From Ascaris suum (lineage: Eukaryota; Nematoda; Chromadorea; Rhabditida; Ascarididae), in contig CM024188.1 in the NCBI GenBank assembly GCA_013433145.1, positions 6,919,001 to 6,983,000 on the forward strand: DNA of 64,000 nt, written 5' to 3'. The translations under genes and the position numbers were made by a program. Shown piece by piece: positions 1-12,651 of the stretch (position 1 is the stretch's first letter; every line of letters begins with the position of its first letter). Under the pieces are notes generated by a model. That model ran no database searches and was not told where the DNA came from. It was given only the letters and a program-made list of their open reading frames with translations.

Positions 1-903
1 CAATTGAATTTTTGGTTCAGACTTAATCATTTTGATAGCAACAGCAAATGGCAACTGAAAAGCTGTATATTTAGAAACCGTGATCCATTAGCACTGAACG
101 CAAAGGAAGGGTTCATCTCCCAAGGCCCTGTACAAACAACATAAAATTTATATTAGTGCAAACTGGAAGTAGACTCGCTTGTTGCAATTCGCTACTCAAA
201 ACGATGCAAAATAATTGCCATAATTGGGGGGAGTTAGGACGATGAAGATTTCTTACAAAGAAATTTCCCTTCCTTTGTAGGAAGCGAAATTGGGACGAGA
301 TAAATCCACAAAGTCTTTGAGGCGAGATAAATCCACGGAACCTAGCGCAAGGGTGAAATTTTAAAAGGCAGACTATGCGATTTTCCTTTCTCACCTGAAA
401 CCTTCTCAATAATGTGCCACTTTTTCCCATAAATATCTGAGCTAATTGGAGAGGGCTATTCATTAATCGTTAGCGTTAACTGCAGGCCCCAAAAACCCGA
501 AAAAATGAAAATTCTCGCAATTGATATATAAAAACATATCTGTAGGCTTCAAATTATTGTGCTCCAATCCAGCAACAAAAATTTCTCCTCTACTCGTGAA
601 GACATAACTCATATTTGATTTTTTCGTGCATACTTTTAATAGATTTTTTTCCTGGCTAGTTGCAGTTAAGCAGTAAGCGTGTTATTGTCAATTCTGCTAT
701 GCTAATCACCCTTTAGAAGTCTCATTTTTATGGTGCGCTTTCAAATTTTCTAATTTCTCTTCTGTTTGGAGCTTTCGAAATAATTCCTGCATATGCATAT
801 GGCTAGCATCTTCTCGAAACTTCAGTGGAGTTTACTTCTTTCATCAAAACCATTCAGTTCGCTGTGTAGTATCGAGTTGAATATCAATAGCTTTTATTTT
901 CAG
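1..903. other. Intron or upstream flank of the KCC gene
   Basis: I see no convincing exon here. The first KCC exon in the window starts at 904 with an open codon: the first G of its Gly must come from an exon further left. The region is therefore most simply the 3' part of a KCC intron longer than 900 bases. A 116-codon minus-strand frame at 113-463 has no family resemblance and lies next to AT-rich, non-coding-looking sequence. Confidence 0.6.
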
Positions 904-3900
904 GTGCACCTCGTCTGCTGCAGTCGATCGCAAAGGATGACGTTATCCCCATACTTCGTCCCTTCGCCAAAGTCACCAAGAACAACGAACCCTTCGTTGG
1001 GTATGAGTGATTTTAGTGCCGTGATTTTAAGTGTTTGTTCTGCTCTGATCTGTTCCTGAAATATGCAACAAAACGCCTCAGGGGGATAAATAGCGCTTTA
1101 TTACAGCACCATATTCTTTTGGTAAAAAATCGGCTGCTAGAAAAAACGCTGCTCATGCAACAATTTTTTTGCGATATTTGCAGGCTTATTCTTACAACGG
1201 TAATAGCCGAGTTGGCTATCTTACTTGGAGCAATGGATCAAATCGCAGCTGTGGTTGACTTCTTTTTCCTGATGTGCTACGCGTTTGTCAACTTAATTTG
1301 TTGCCTACATTCATTGTTGGGCGCTCCGAATTGGCGTCCTCGTTTCAAATATTATCATTGGTTTGTTTGTTCAAAATGGATTCATGAAGAATTTCCAATT
1401 CTTTACATCGGCACTAAGCACAAAATCCGCTATTCTTTTTCGAGCGCAACAAAACGTATTCTCTTCAAAAATTCTCAAAACCAGTCGATACCTTGTCGCG
1501 AAGTAATGCTATAAGCCAGTAATTTCTGTTTATACGTGACAGTTTGAAGATGTGTGAAACGTTTTTTTTAACGTTTTGTGGGCATAATAAAAGACTCATG
1601 TGCGGCCGTTCGGCTCATCTGCTTTTAAAATTATTTTTATCGGCGGAAATTGAGGGCAATATTTGGCTGAAGAACTCACTCCGCACATGAACTCTACTTT
1701 ATTCTCAGGAACTCACTGTTGTGATTTTTTGTTACCAAGCATTTTCGAAGAGTTTTCAATCAGACGTCGGGCAAAAAACTGGATTCTTTTTGTCGTTCGA
1801 AACCTCGCCATGTAAAATAGGTTCTCTAGATCTTGTTTTCAAGCAGTTAACGACACAAGATTATTCGCTTTTTGAGTTTTCTTTCATATCTGTCTGTCTG
1901 TATAGTTTTCTTGCATGCTTTATTTTTCGCTTCATCAAGCATGTTTAATCTCTTGGTTTCCGTATGTCACGCTAAACAGTCGACCTACATCTTCCGCTTT
2001 AGCCATCATAGCTGTAAGCGCGAGCTCCCGCATAATATCTTATAAATCGAGACAGTAAAATTGAAAGTTTTGGCTCTTTTATTTAACTAATCGAACCTAA
2101 GAGTAGATGTTAAACGTATTTGACTTCTCGAATAATAAAGGTAGCCTTTTTTCCCGCATGAAAATGAGCGACAATGAAACATGCTGATCTGAATCGCATA
2201 CCATTCTACCACCTTTTTCTATCAGCAGTTAGAGGTCGCACTAGGGACGGTTGACCGTTATAAAATTAACTCAATAAACAAAATTATTGTCATACTGCGT
2301 AATTGGGGATACCACAACTCTAGCAAAAATGCTAAACGCTCCTCTTTACCTTCATAGATGTTTCGGCCAGGTGTGGAAATGGAGGAGCAGAGAGGAGGAC
2401 CAATAACCTTCTCAGTAGTATGCTGTTGTAGAAAAGAAGGAAAAATGAAAATGACCGAAAGGCGCATCAATGGAATCTAAAATTGCCCCAAAGAACTGCC
2501 GGAACACCGTGGAAGTACAACTACCGTATGCGAAATGTTTCATGTTTTGAGGTCGCTATCGCTGATTGGCACAAGTCTTTGCTTCTTCATTATGTTCAGT
2601 ACTCACTGGGATTATGCGATAGTTTCTTCTGCACTTTGTCTCATCATTTACAAATACGTCGAATGGAAAGGGTGAGTTCCTTCCCAAGTTTTTTTATATA
2701 TTTCATACACACCAAGACAGTGATCTTGTTCGCAATATTGTAGCCGTGATGAGTTCATCAGATACGTTCTTTGATCTCACGCTAGTATTGTAGGCAGCGG
2801 GCTGAATGAGGGCGAGAATATCTCCTCAAAGTGATTGGACGATTGCGGCGATCCAAGACTTGGGGCAAGGATATTTGGAAAACACCGAGCCGAAGTTTCG
2901 AGCCGTTACGAGTCTTTTCCGGAGGGGGGGGGGGAGGGATGGGTCGCAAGCTAGAAACTGCCCTGAGGCGTCAAGGCACCCTCAACTTTAGGGCTTTCAG
3001 AAAATCCTTCATAGGAAAGCTCCAGCTTTAATTGCATAGCTCACAGATTTAGAGTCACTCTGACCACCCTAACCAATTTTACAAGTTACCAACAAAAAAA
3101 ATTTATGCAGAATAATAATACCTTCATATTTTACTCAGTCCCAATCACTCATATAAACCCTCAGTGAAAGATTCGTTTCTTGGAATCTAATATTGTAAAA
3201 TGGAAATCCGACTCACGTAACATGCACGGTGATTTTTTTTATCCCGTCCACATATTCATAGGTTCTTCCAAAGTTGACGTATCGACGCGAAATGAACACG
3301 TGGCGTACATTATGCCCACCGAACTTGGCAATTCTAATTTCCATAACTCGCAAGCTGAAACCTACCGAGCAAACGGACAGACATGCGCGGACATTGCGTC
3401 ACCAAAATGCGCATTACAATTCTAGCATCGCTACTTTCTGGGAAATATTTCCACATCAAAAAATTCATTGAGCTGCTTATTCACTTTTCTGACCACTAAA
3501 TTTCACCGATTTTTTGCGTTGTTTTGGATTCTTCTTAAGATGCCTGTGTTGTTAGTTACGGCAAGATTTTTCTTCATTTTTAGCGCAAAGAAGGAATGGG
3601 GCGATGGAATGCGTGGATTGGCGCTAACAACAGCACAATATTCACTGATGAAAATCGACGAAAAAGATCCTCATCCAAAGAATTTTAGGCAACAGTTTTA
3701 TAGTTTCTCTCTTTTCCTTTTTTTCATTCTTCCTATCATCTCCAAATGCAGCAGTGATTTCGTTTCTCGTTTGTTCAATGCTTCTGTATTTGCAGCTGTC
3801 AAGACAAGGTTGCAATGAATTATGATGACTTGGCTTTTCAGACCACAACTTTTATTGCTACTTTCGATGCCGTGGTCAAAAGAAACCGTGGATGTGCGCT

Positions 3901-6900
3901 ACATAAATCTTATCAATCTGGCATCGCAATTGAAAGCTGGTCGAGGCTTATGTATTGTTGTTGCATTCATACGCGGTAATCCGCTTAGCATCGAGGATCG
4001 CAAAAAAGCCGAACAGGTATTGGAATTTGCATAGTTTCTATTTTATTAGCGTGATTTTTAAGATTTATTTCTGTAGTTAATGAAATCGCGCGGAGGGGGG
4101 GGGGGGGGGGTCCTTGTCTAAATCCTCTATGATTTCTTTTCAGATTTCATTAATACGTATTAGTCGTGACACTCGTACTATTCCATTAACTATTCTTTCC
4201 TTTTTTCCATTACTCACCTGTCTGATAATGGTTTCAGGTGAAAGTTCGAATGGAATTTGATATGAATCAAACTCGACTACGTGGCTTTGCAAAGACGTTG
4301 GTATACGGCGAGACGCAGGTTAGCCTTAATGCTTTAGAGAAAAGCAATAGAAACTTTTAAATTTCTTTATTACAATTCACTTGCTTTATATTGTTTAAAG
4401 AATGGTGAATTCTGCGTTAGCGTACCCTCTAAACTAATTTTCTTATATATTTACATTTAAGGAGGTTTTTTTTTTTTTTTGCATTTCCTTAGTGAAAAAA
4501 ATTTTTAGAACAAATCAGTGAGATGGTCGATTTGTTCATCGAATTTTGTTTGCCTCGTTGAAGAATGCGTTACACACCAGCTCATCTATACGGTTTCATA
4601 TCCCACGCCTCTCTAATTGTGTGGCGAAGATCTTTCTCGCGTATCGCATGCAACAATTTTATAGCAGTTGATCGATCTGCAATAATGCAAAAGAAAGCAC
4701 TAGCAGAGGATTTGTAAACCAACTGAACCGTTTTTAAAATTAGTCGTCATTGCACTTTTTTTAAGCTTAATTGAGGTTTTGTGGAGTCCATTGGTTTGTT
4801 TATCAAGGTTACATGAAGTGACGTTGTATCGGTTTCCATAGAGCATGTCTCAGCTATTCTTTCTTATGCGTATGCCTCAAGTGGATACATTTTACAGTTT
4901 GATCCTGATATAGTGAAGGTGTCGCGAAAGGACGCGACAAATATATGTGAGAGAAAAGGGGGTTGCGGGGAAGAGGGGATGCGGGTCCCCGCTAAGCGCT
5001 ATTACGAAAGAGGCAGCGACTAAGAGACGTCGAGAGTTAAATACACTTACAAAGAATGACAACAAAGGAGGAGACATAGAATCCTCTCACAAAAAAGTGA
5101 GGATTTTATGTTTCCTTTCTCACAAAATCTCCAGCGAAATCTTCTTGATCACTTCGCTGGGATTTTGTTTTAACTGTTTCGCCGTTTGACGCGACAGAAG
5201 GTTTAAGTTGTTGAATGATTTGAAAGACCATCGAGATGATGATTTTTAGATGGCAGGAAGTCTTTCAACGCTCATTCAAAGCGTTGGTATAGGAGGTTTG
5301 AGACCAAATACACTGCTGCTTAGTTGGCCGATTCATCACGATCTCAGCAGTGATGCCATCGATTCGGAGTATCACACATTCACAGGTTCATCTGAATCAG
5401 TATTTCAACCTTTGCTTCTGCTGGTCGTTAAGTTTGGCAATTGAACGATCAAATTCTAGAAATGACAAATTTTAACATACTGATTGTAATGCGCATGAAA
5501 ATTTTGGTAGTCTTCTGAGCAGCTGCTCTAATCACACAGCGTTTTCGTTTAAAGGAGCATTACGCTATTTAAAATCGGACGATAATGACACGGGACGGGT
5601 CTTTGTTTATTAATGGGCATTTTGTTTGAAATAAGAATCTGCTTGTGGAGTTCAAATCCTAAAGCATGGAATAAGGATGAAAGCATGAATAATTGAGAGT
5701 GTGGTGCTCTATGTTGAGATAAACTACATGCGGGCGTCGCGATGGATATGTGCTTATTGGTTGCGAAAGGCATTACGGAGTTCCCGGTGTGCGCTATTCG
5801 TCTCACAGGAACAATCGACGTTTACTGGATCGTACAAGACGGCGGCTTGTGTATTCTCGTATCTTACCTTCTAAAACAGAGCAAGGTGGGAATCGTACTT
5901 CTGCTTGTCAAGCTCATCACTAAACTTAATCACTCGATAGGAGTATTATGCGCTTGACGAGGTTTTCGCTCTTACTTAAGTCGAAGTCATTTCCAGTGAT
6001 CTTGCGTTGTAAGTGGTTACCTACTGCTTGAAGGTTTGGCGTGGTTGCAAGTTGCGTGTCATTGCGATCGCCCAAGAAATGGACAACAACACAAAAATGC
6101 AAGCCGATTTGCAGCGATACGTTTATCAGCTTCGTATTGATGCAAAAATTCTTGTTAGTGTTTTAGTGCAATTTTTTAAAATCATTTTCTTTACTGCACA
6201 TTCAAAAAAAATTGAGTTTGTAATCGTGTACAGTGTGAAGTGATTACGTTTTTAATAGTTCCCATATGGGTTTGCAGAATTTTAGCAGTCGTCTACAATA
6301 TTCTTCATAAGTGGCACCAGCTAAGGCAGCTAGTTCATCGGAGGTCACCCCAGTGATGGCCACTGAGGTCATGTTCTTCATTCACATTTTCCTCATTATC
6401 CCAAATTTTAATGTAAAAAAATATCGAAAAACAATCTACAAGCTCAATATCTACGTTCATCTATAAGTGACTCCTTATACTACGATAGTCAACATTTAGA
6501 GGGGCAATTTTGAAAGGTTTTTGAGAATATTTATTGCGAAAAAGAAAAGTTATTGTCGTGTCTTTTTTCTCCTTCGGGATTTTCATCAGCGTTTAGGTGG
6601 TCGAACTCGCAGATCCAGAAATCTCGAAAAATGCTTTCGAGAGAACTCTCCTCATGGAAGAAAGGACAAAGTTTCTTCATGAGATCCAGGGAAGTAGACC
6701 ACGGCAAGCAGTTAGCCGACCATCGGTAAGCTACCGCCTCATATTTCAATGGATTACTCAGTTGATGTGTATCATTCCTAATGTCTTTGTTTGTAGCGTT
6801 AAATGGTGAACCCTGTTTTTCGATGTCACTAAACAACTAGTGGCACCATTGATTTTGATTCTGTTCCGCTTACTTGTATTGGTCGAGAAAGTGGATACCG

Positions 6901-9900
6901 TTTGTTGACGCAATTTAAAATTCGAGGATGGAAGCTTATATAACCGTGACAACTTTCAGTTGGTGCGCAATCCTATCAATGACAACTTTTAACTGGTGCG
7001 CAACTCTACCAATCCTTTTTTTATTTGGATGAATTTATTGCAGATGTGTTGCTTATTTTTTCAGCCGTTGGTTATTGCGGAACAACGAGAAAAAGAGAAA
7101 CGACCATTGTCGAATGATTCGAAATCAGAGATGAGTACAGATGGCGCCACTTCAGAAAACGGTGATAATGAAAAACATGGTAGCACTCTACGAATATTCA
7201 TTCATACCGATTTCACTGTTTTGTTATTTGGGCTTTCGATTCTCATCGTTGCGCATACTTTGGAAAAAAGCAACTTGGAAATATGCTTTATAATCCTATT
7301 GCGCAGTAACGAGGAAATTTTATTTTGCCCACAATTCGACGTGCGTTGCAGTGGATTTCGAGAAGAAGCAAAATAACGACGTTTTGTTCCTCTTCTAAAA
7401 GCAAATTTTGCCGAGTTTTCGTAAAAGCTTAAATATAAGTGTCTACGATCTCGACGCATTGCATCTCTACTTCCAACAAAGCTTGGAATTCCTTTTTCCC
7501 TGGTGTTACTTTTCCAGCTTTTACTATTTTAACAAATTTCAACCTTAACAGCACGTAACGATCTATGTCTACAGATGCAACAAATTAAGCTATGTGTTGA
7601 AATTTCATGAAGAAAGGTGGCATCCAGGCCATAATGCTGCTCCAGAAAGTGCTTTTAATTTTTTTTTTAAATTTCATTTGTTTAACTCTTTATTCAATGT
7701 CCTATGTGGGAAAAGCGCAACTACAAGTGTATGTAAGAAAATCGTGTAGTGGTCATAGAGAGGCAGTAACAGAAACCGAAAAGAAATCATCGATGAGCAC
7801 TTAACGGCTAGGTATAGGATGAGTAAAGAAGTTTAATAATGAACACGCGAGACGATAATCACAAAAATATGGTCGATCAAAACATTTGAAAGATGAGACT
7901 TGCAGTAAGGCGGAGATCACAACGATATAGTTATTTTATAAAAGTGCGTCAATATCCGCTTTGCTAATATTTCAAGGTGAATTCATTTGGGGTATAGCAT
8001 AGTAATGAAAGCTATTCAAAACATTGCTTGTCGCACACGTTTCTTTTACTAGCCGAAATTCACGTTCGCACTGAGCAGGTGTCATAAAAGCCGACCACCA
8101 TTTTAAAACAGTGTCATATCGGATATAAGTTCGCAATATTCCAACATGTTCAAGTAAGGTAGATTTTAGTAAAGCAACAAAAGTATAGCGCTTCTGAACA
8201 TCTCCAAGCAACAAAATACCAGAAACTAGATAAGAAAAACACGTAAGGATATACAATACTGTAGAATATTGGCAATAGGCAATTAAACTCTTGCTGTAAT
8301 ATTCGAAGTGTGTGCGCTCTGCACTTTGGGACGATTCACTGACAACGGAGAGACATTGCAATATTCAGTGAAAATCATAATCAATTATAAACCGAGATAG
8401 CATACACCATCACAGTAAGGGAAGTTGCCCCTCTTACCCCTTCCCCTCATCCCTCCCGCTTGGCTTCAACAGCTCCTACTAGTGGCTAATGCTCGAAACA
8501 CGGCATTTATCATATGAATCGCTAAGCTGACATAAATTTGATCAGTTTCCGAAGCAATCAAGATCTTACAAGATTTTGGAATCCTAGGTGGGATCGCTTA
8601 ATGGCCTCCCAATTTTAAAATTGTCCGCAAAAAAGGGTAGTATCGCTGTTTTGTGCAAAACAGTGTTCTTAGATATGACATGCAAAACTGGGCTCAACAT
8701 TCCCCTGAGGCACGTTCCTGGATGCTTGATGCGGCGCCGAGAGGTTATCCTCGATTCGTTGCTGCGATGTTGAATCGCACAGAAATATACTAGTCCATTT
8801 CTACGAATAACCGACAATCCCGCACCTCTGCAGCCTTAGCAGCAACCCTCCATGGCAAACCCCGTCAGCCCTAATATAATCAACATAAATGATATGATTT
8901 ATGCGTTTCTTGTTCGATCGTAGATTGTATCGCCGAGATGCTGCGCGTTTTCCTTGTGAGGTTTTTAACATAGAAGAAAATTCTTCGTGCAACTCAGAAA
9001 TGATTTTGGGGCATGTCCTTCTATTGCTCGATTTGGTACACTAGAATAACCATCTCCCAAAATCTAATGCAGTAATTGACGATTGGGATTCAGTCCATCA
9101 TTGCAGATTAATTATAGAACCCGTTATGTATAGAGAATCATTTGCGAAGATGGATTTCTTTATCTTGGAGGACGAACAGTCACTTTTCAGAATAACTTGC
9201 GGTGATGATTTTGAAAATATGATCCATTTTATTTTTAGATTTCAAGTTTTCTCCTGAAATTTCCCACGAAAAGTGTCCGGAATTCCATCACGAAAAATCA
9301 CATCCTTCTTATGTGAATGGTTTGATCTCATTGGAATTTGGCTACATGTGAGAAATTTCTATCGGGAATCTCACGAAATGATTGCATAGACAGAAATGCT
9401 TTCACAGAATCCGTAATATTTCTTCGAAGAGCGCAAAAGGAAAACGGTATGAAATATGCAAAAAATATTTGATTTCCACAATAAATGAATTTCAACTTCG
9501 TGGAAATTTTTGAACAATTTGATGTCAAAAGAAAAAAAGGTATGAATTTTAGAAAACAACGTCTAATAACCAAGCATAAAGTGGGGTCATAAGAATGGTG
9601 TCTAATAAAATTGCGCTGCTGACTTGGATGACTCGGTAGGCAAAGAAATCAAATTCCCATTTTTCCACTCTAAGATTTAGCTGATCGTTTGAGTGACCAA
9701 AACCAGCATCGCAGTGCTGAAATGCTACATAAAATTCTCTTTTATTAATTTGTTCAAAGCTAACGATACAAGTGGATGCGTTTTTTCTGATCATCGCTTG
9801 TTGCTGTGATTTTTTTTTTTGGATGGGACTTTTCAACAAGATGACAAAAATCTTTCAGAAAGAAATGGAGAGGATGACGGTGAAAACGTGAACAGCATAA

Positions 9901-12508
9901 ACGAGAACGACAGGTGATTGTTCACTTTTTTCGTATGCTTTCAGACGTGCAACCTCGATAACCGTAACAAAAGTTTGTTATTTACTGGACAGCATATGCA
10001 ATGATATCATTCAATAATTTAAAGTTCATAGCATGAGGAGACTTTCGGTTTTAGCGATAGACAGTAACGTTATTGAACAAGTAAGACACTAATGAATGTT
10101 TATTTGAATCGACAAAGCATTCATTACGAATAAATGTCTCTTTATATCACCACCACTTCCGTTTAGCTGAAGTTGTGAGGTAGTGTGAAGGTGAGGGCTT
10201 AGGCTCGTCTCCAGCCCATCGGATACTGACGAGTCGATTCATCATTGTTCCATGCGACTTGCTCCACCGCCCGCGCCCCGATGAGACCACTGGTCGGAAT
10301 GACTCGGTAGGAAAAGCCGAAGAGTTTGCCCGGAGCCCTCTTCAAACCGACCGCGCACTAAGCAGAACTAAACGATGAATAAGTAAGACACTGTGGAAGC
10401 AAATTATGGTGCTGCACTGAGCAACTGCTGACCATTCTGTGGTCGAACACTTTTAATTTCCGTTTCTCCATATTTGTTTACCGTTCCTCTAAAAGTATGA
10501 CTTGGCACGATAAATCGAGCGCCACCAAAACTGTAGTTTCCCAGCTGCAACATCTGCTGTGATGGCTAATGATAGGACGCTTCCCACTTCGTCAGTTCGG
10601 CCCGCAGCCTAGATCCATTACACCTCGCAGATATCGTGTAGACAGAAGAGGTCGGATAAACTCAGGTTCCTCAACTGAGCTTCGAAAATTTAATGTTTTC
10701 AAACTAGCACAGTATTTCCACCGCTGAAGATCGAGAGTAGCTCGCCAAAACGACACACTGCGCCAGATTTCGGTATAACAGCCTGCTGTTTCAAAATGGT
10801 AGCAGTAACGTCTACTTGGGGCCGATTAAAATCGACCATACCAACGCCGGCACTGCTGCTCAAGAAGTTCGTGTGAACTCATTTTTTGGAACCTGTTTTT
10901 TATTAACGCCCGATCCTTCACGTCAATTTGTTGCCTACGTCTGCGGTTCTAGTTTGAGTAGCTCCAATTTGTTTTTTTTTCTTTCACGGTATGACGTCAC
11001 TTTGGAATGCTGTTTGCTTGTCATGGGCTCAGTTCAACGATGACATTTTCCTTTCGTCACTCCTGAAACATTTCAAAATCTTACGACGTCATGAAAATAA
11101 TGTTTGATTTATGTACGTGGCTTACGTCTTTTGTTGTGACTTCCTTTAGTTTGTTGTGAGCACATTTCAGAAATGACGCGCAACAAAGGAAAATGAATGG
11201 AGCAACAAAGAAGCATGACGAAGAACGGAATAAGAAGCTGCGCGCACTTGATAAGAAAAAGGTTCAAGTTTATGCAAAACTTTCTTCATTTTGACTTGAC
11301 CTGAAACATACATGAGTATCAGAAGTGAAGGGAACACCGATGAGGAAATTCTTCAATAAAATGCTTCGTGGAATAGAATAAAAAGGATGAGGCCAGCCGC
11401 TCTCTAATAGCCGAAATCATGAAGACACTCTAAGCGTGGTTGCATTTTCCGTTTTGTTGCTTACACTATACCGTGTGCAGCACTTCAATGTGGAGCACTT
11501 CCACGGAATAGAAGAACTTCATGCTGTCTAAAAAATGCAGGCCGGAATGTTCCCTCAATTTGACAAGTTTCTAATTCCCCAGTTTCGGCAACAATGCACC
11601 ATTCATTGCTCGATATTAAAGAGGTCGCAAAATCTGAGTGTACTTCGGTTTGCCAAAGAAAGTGCGGTCACTCCTCTCGCCGTTTGGCGCTTTTGTCTTC
11701 ATATACGCACTCGGTTGCGAGAGAGAAAAGGTATGTCACACTAGTCCTGAAGTACTTCACATATCCTCTCATAACTTTATCGGAAATCCTCTCATTTGAG
11801 CGATTTGTATCACGGTATACTTTTGATGACCAAAGGTCACTAATAGATTTCACAGTTCCGACTGCACTATCATCTTTCATTTGATGTAGGTGAATTTCAG
11901 GTTCGAAAAATGCATACAGCAGTTCGACTTAACGAGCTGATCCTTGAACATTCTTCCGAAAGCCAACTTATTCTGCTCAACTTGCCGAAGCCACCTATTG
12001 GCAAGGACGGTCAGTTAGAGTTTCATTTCCTTTTCCTTTTGTCTGTTGTGAACGAACTTCCTTGCTTTAAACTTTACAAATTGTATTCACTGTCTGTGAT
12101 GTTCTTTTATGAGGATAAACTTACATTTTGATGTGCTTTGTTGGGATAACTGTGTAGTGCGATCTATAAGTAGCTCCTAAAACAGGGGAAACTATGTGTT
12201 TATGTATGTTCCCTCTTGCCCTTTTTGACTATCGTCGGATAGTTCCGTCGCTTCCTGGCAAAAAATTCTGTCTTACCTCGACGTGAATTCAAATTTCTGC
12301 TCCAAGATAAATCACCTAAACTATTTGACAAATAATAGATATGCGTGTATTGAGTTAGTTGGGAAAAATCATCGTAATGCGTAATCAAATTTGCATACGT
12401 TCAGGTCTTGACGATTACATGCACTATCTGGAGGTGCTCACAGACAATTTACCTCGTGTGTTATTTGTGAGGGGAACCGGTAAAGAAGTCATCACTACAT
12501 ATTCGTAA
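904..12508 (+). CDS. kcc: K-Cl cotransporter (SLC12/KCC family), 3' part, 15 exons
   Basis: Electroneutral K+/Cl- symporter of the plasma membrane, which lowers cell chloride and volume. Exons: 904-1000, 1184-1360, 2552-2671, 3584-3688, 3842-4016, 4238-4318, 5250-5385, 5719-5885, 6034-6153, 6597-6725, 7065-7179, 9859-9913, 11171-11261, 11901-12009, 12405-12508. All phases match, giving about 593 residues. KCC signatures appear in order: [81 protein letters not shown], and the family C-terminus [12 protein letters not shown]. The N-terminus and the first transmembrane helices lie left of the window. The linker encoded by 7065-11261 is acidic and basic, low in complexity and not conserved. The intron after 3688 needs a GC donor or a six-base exon extension. 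Several acceptors are GAG or AAG rather than CAG (2551, 5718, 6033). Confidence 0.96.
2924..2934. repeat. Poly(G) tract, 11 bp
   Basis: Uninterrupted G run in a KCC intron, one of six G or C homopolymers in the window. Confidence 0.95.
4095..4110. repeat. Poly(G) tract, 16 bp
   Basis: Uninterrupted G run in the short KCC intron between 4016 and 4238. Confidence 0.95.
5122..5168. repeat. Perfect intronic hairpin (inverted repeat)
   Basis: ACAAAATC-T-CCAGCGAA at 5122-5138 pairs with TTCGCTGGGATTTTGT at 5153-5168. This makes a 16-bp stem with a single bulged T and a 14-base loop. It lies in the KCC intron between 4318 and 5250. It could be a small inverted-repeat element or a structured intronic RNA. 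Confidence 0.6.
6948..7013. repeat. 33-bp imperfect tandem duplication
   Basis: Two adjacent 33-base units, 6948-6980 and 6981-7013, both starting GACAACTTT and containing TGGTGCGCAA, differ at only a few positions. They lie in the KCC intron 50 bases before the exon at 7065. Confidence 0.75.
10079..10392. mobile_element. GC-rich insertion bounded by 12-bp direct repeats
   Basis: AAGTAAGACACT occurs at 10079-10090 and again at 10381-10392. Between them lie about 290 bases whose central part (10190-10370) is much richer in GC than the surrounding KCC intron. The arrangement resembles a target-site duplication around an inserted element. No coding frame or tRNA-like promoter was seen inside. 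The segment near 10293 shares an ATGACTCGGTAGG core with 9619-9640, outside the direct repeats. Confidence 0.4.
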
Positions 12509-12645
12509 ATCACGGCCGCAAACGCTCGAAAAGCTTTGCTTGTCAACTCCTGAGATATTTTATTTTCAATGATTTTGTATAGTACATGCTTGACGATCAG
12601 TGAAAATTTATTCAAATGATTCACTGTAATGAAACCTTCCTTATT

Positions 12646-12651
12646 AATAAA
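12646..12651 (+). terminator. Poly(A) signal AATAAA of the KCC gene
   Basis: A canonical AATAAA begins 138 bases after the KCC stop codon (12506-12508), on the same strand. It is the nearest such hexamer and gives a normal short nematode 3' UTR. Confidence 0.6.
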
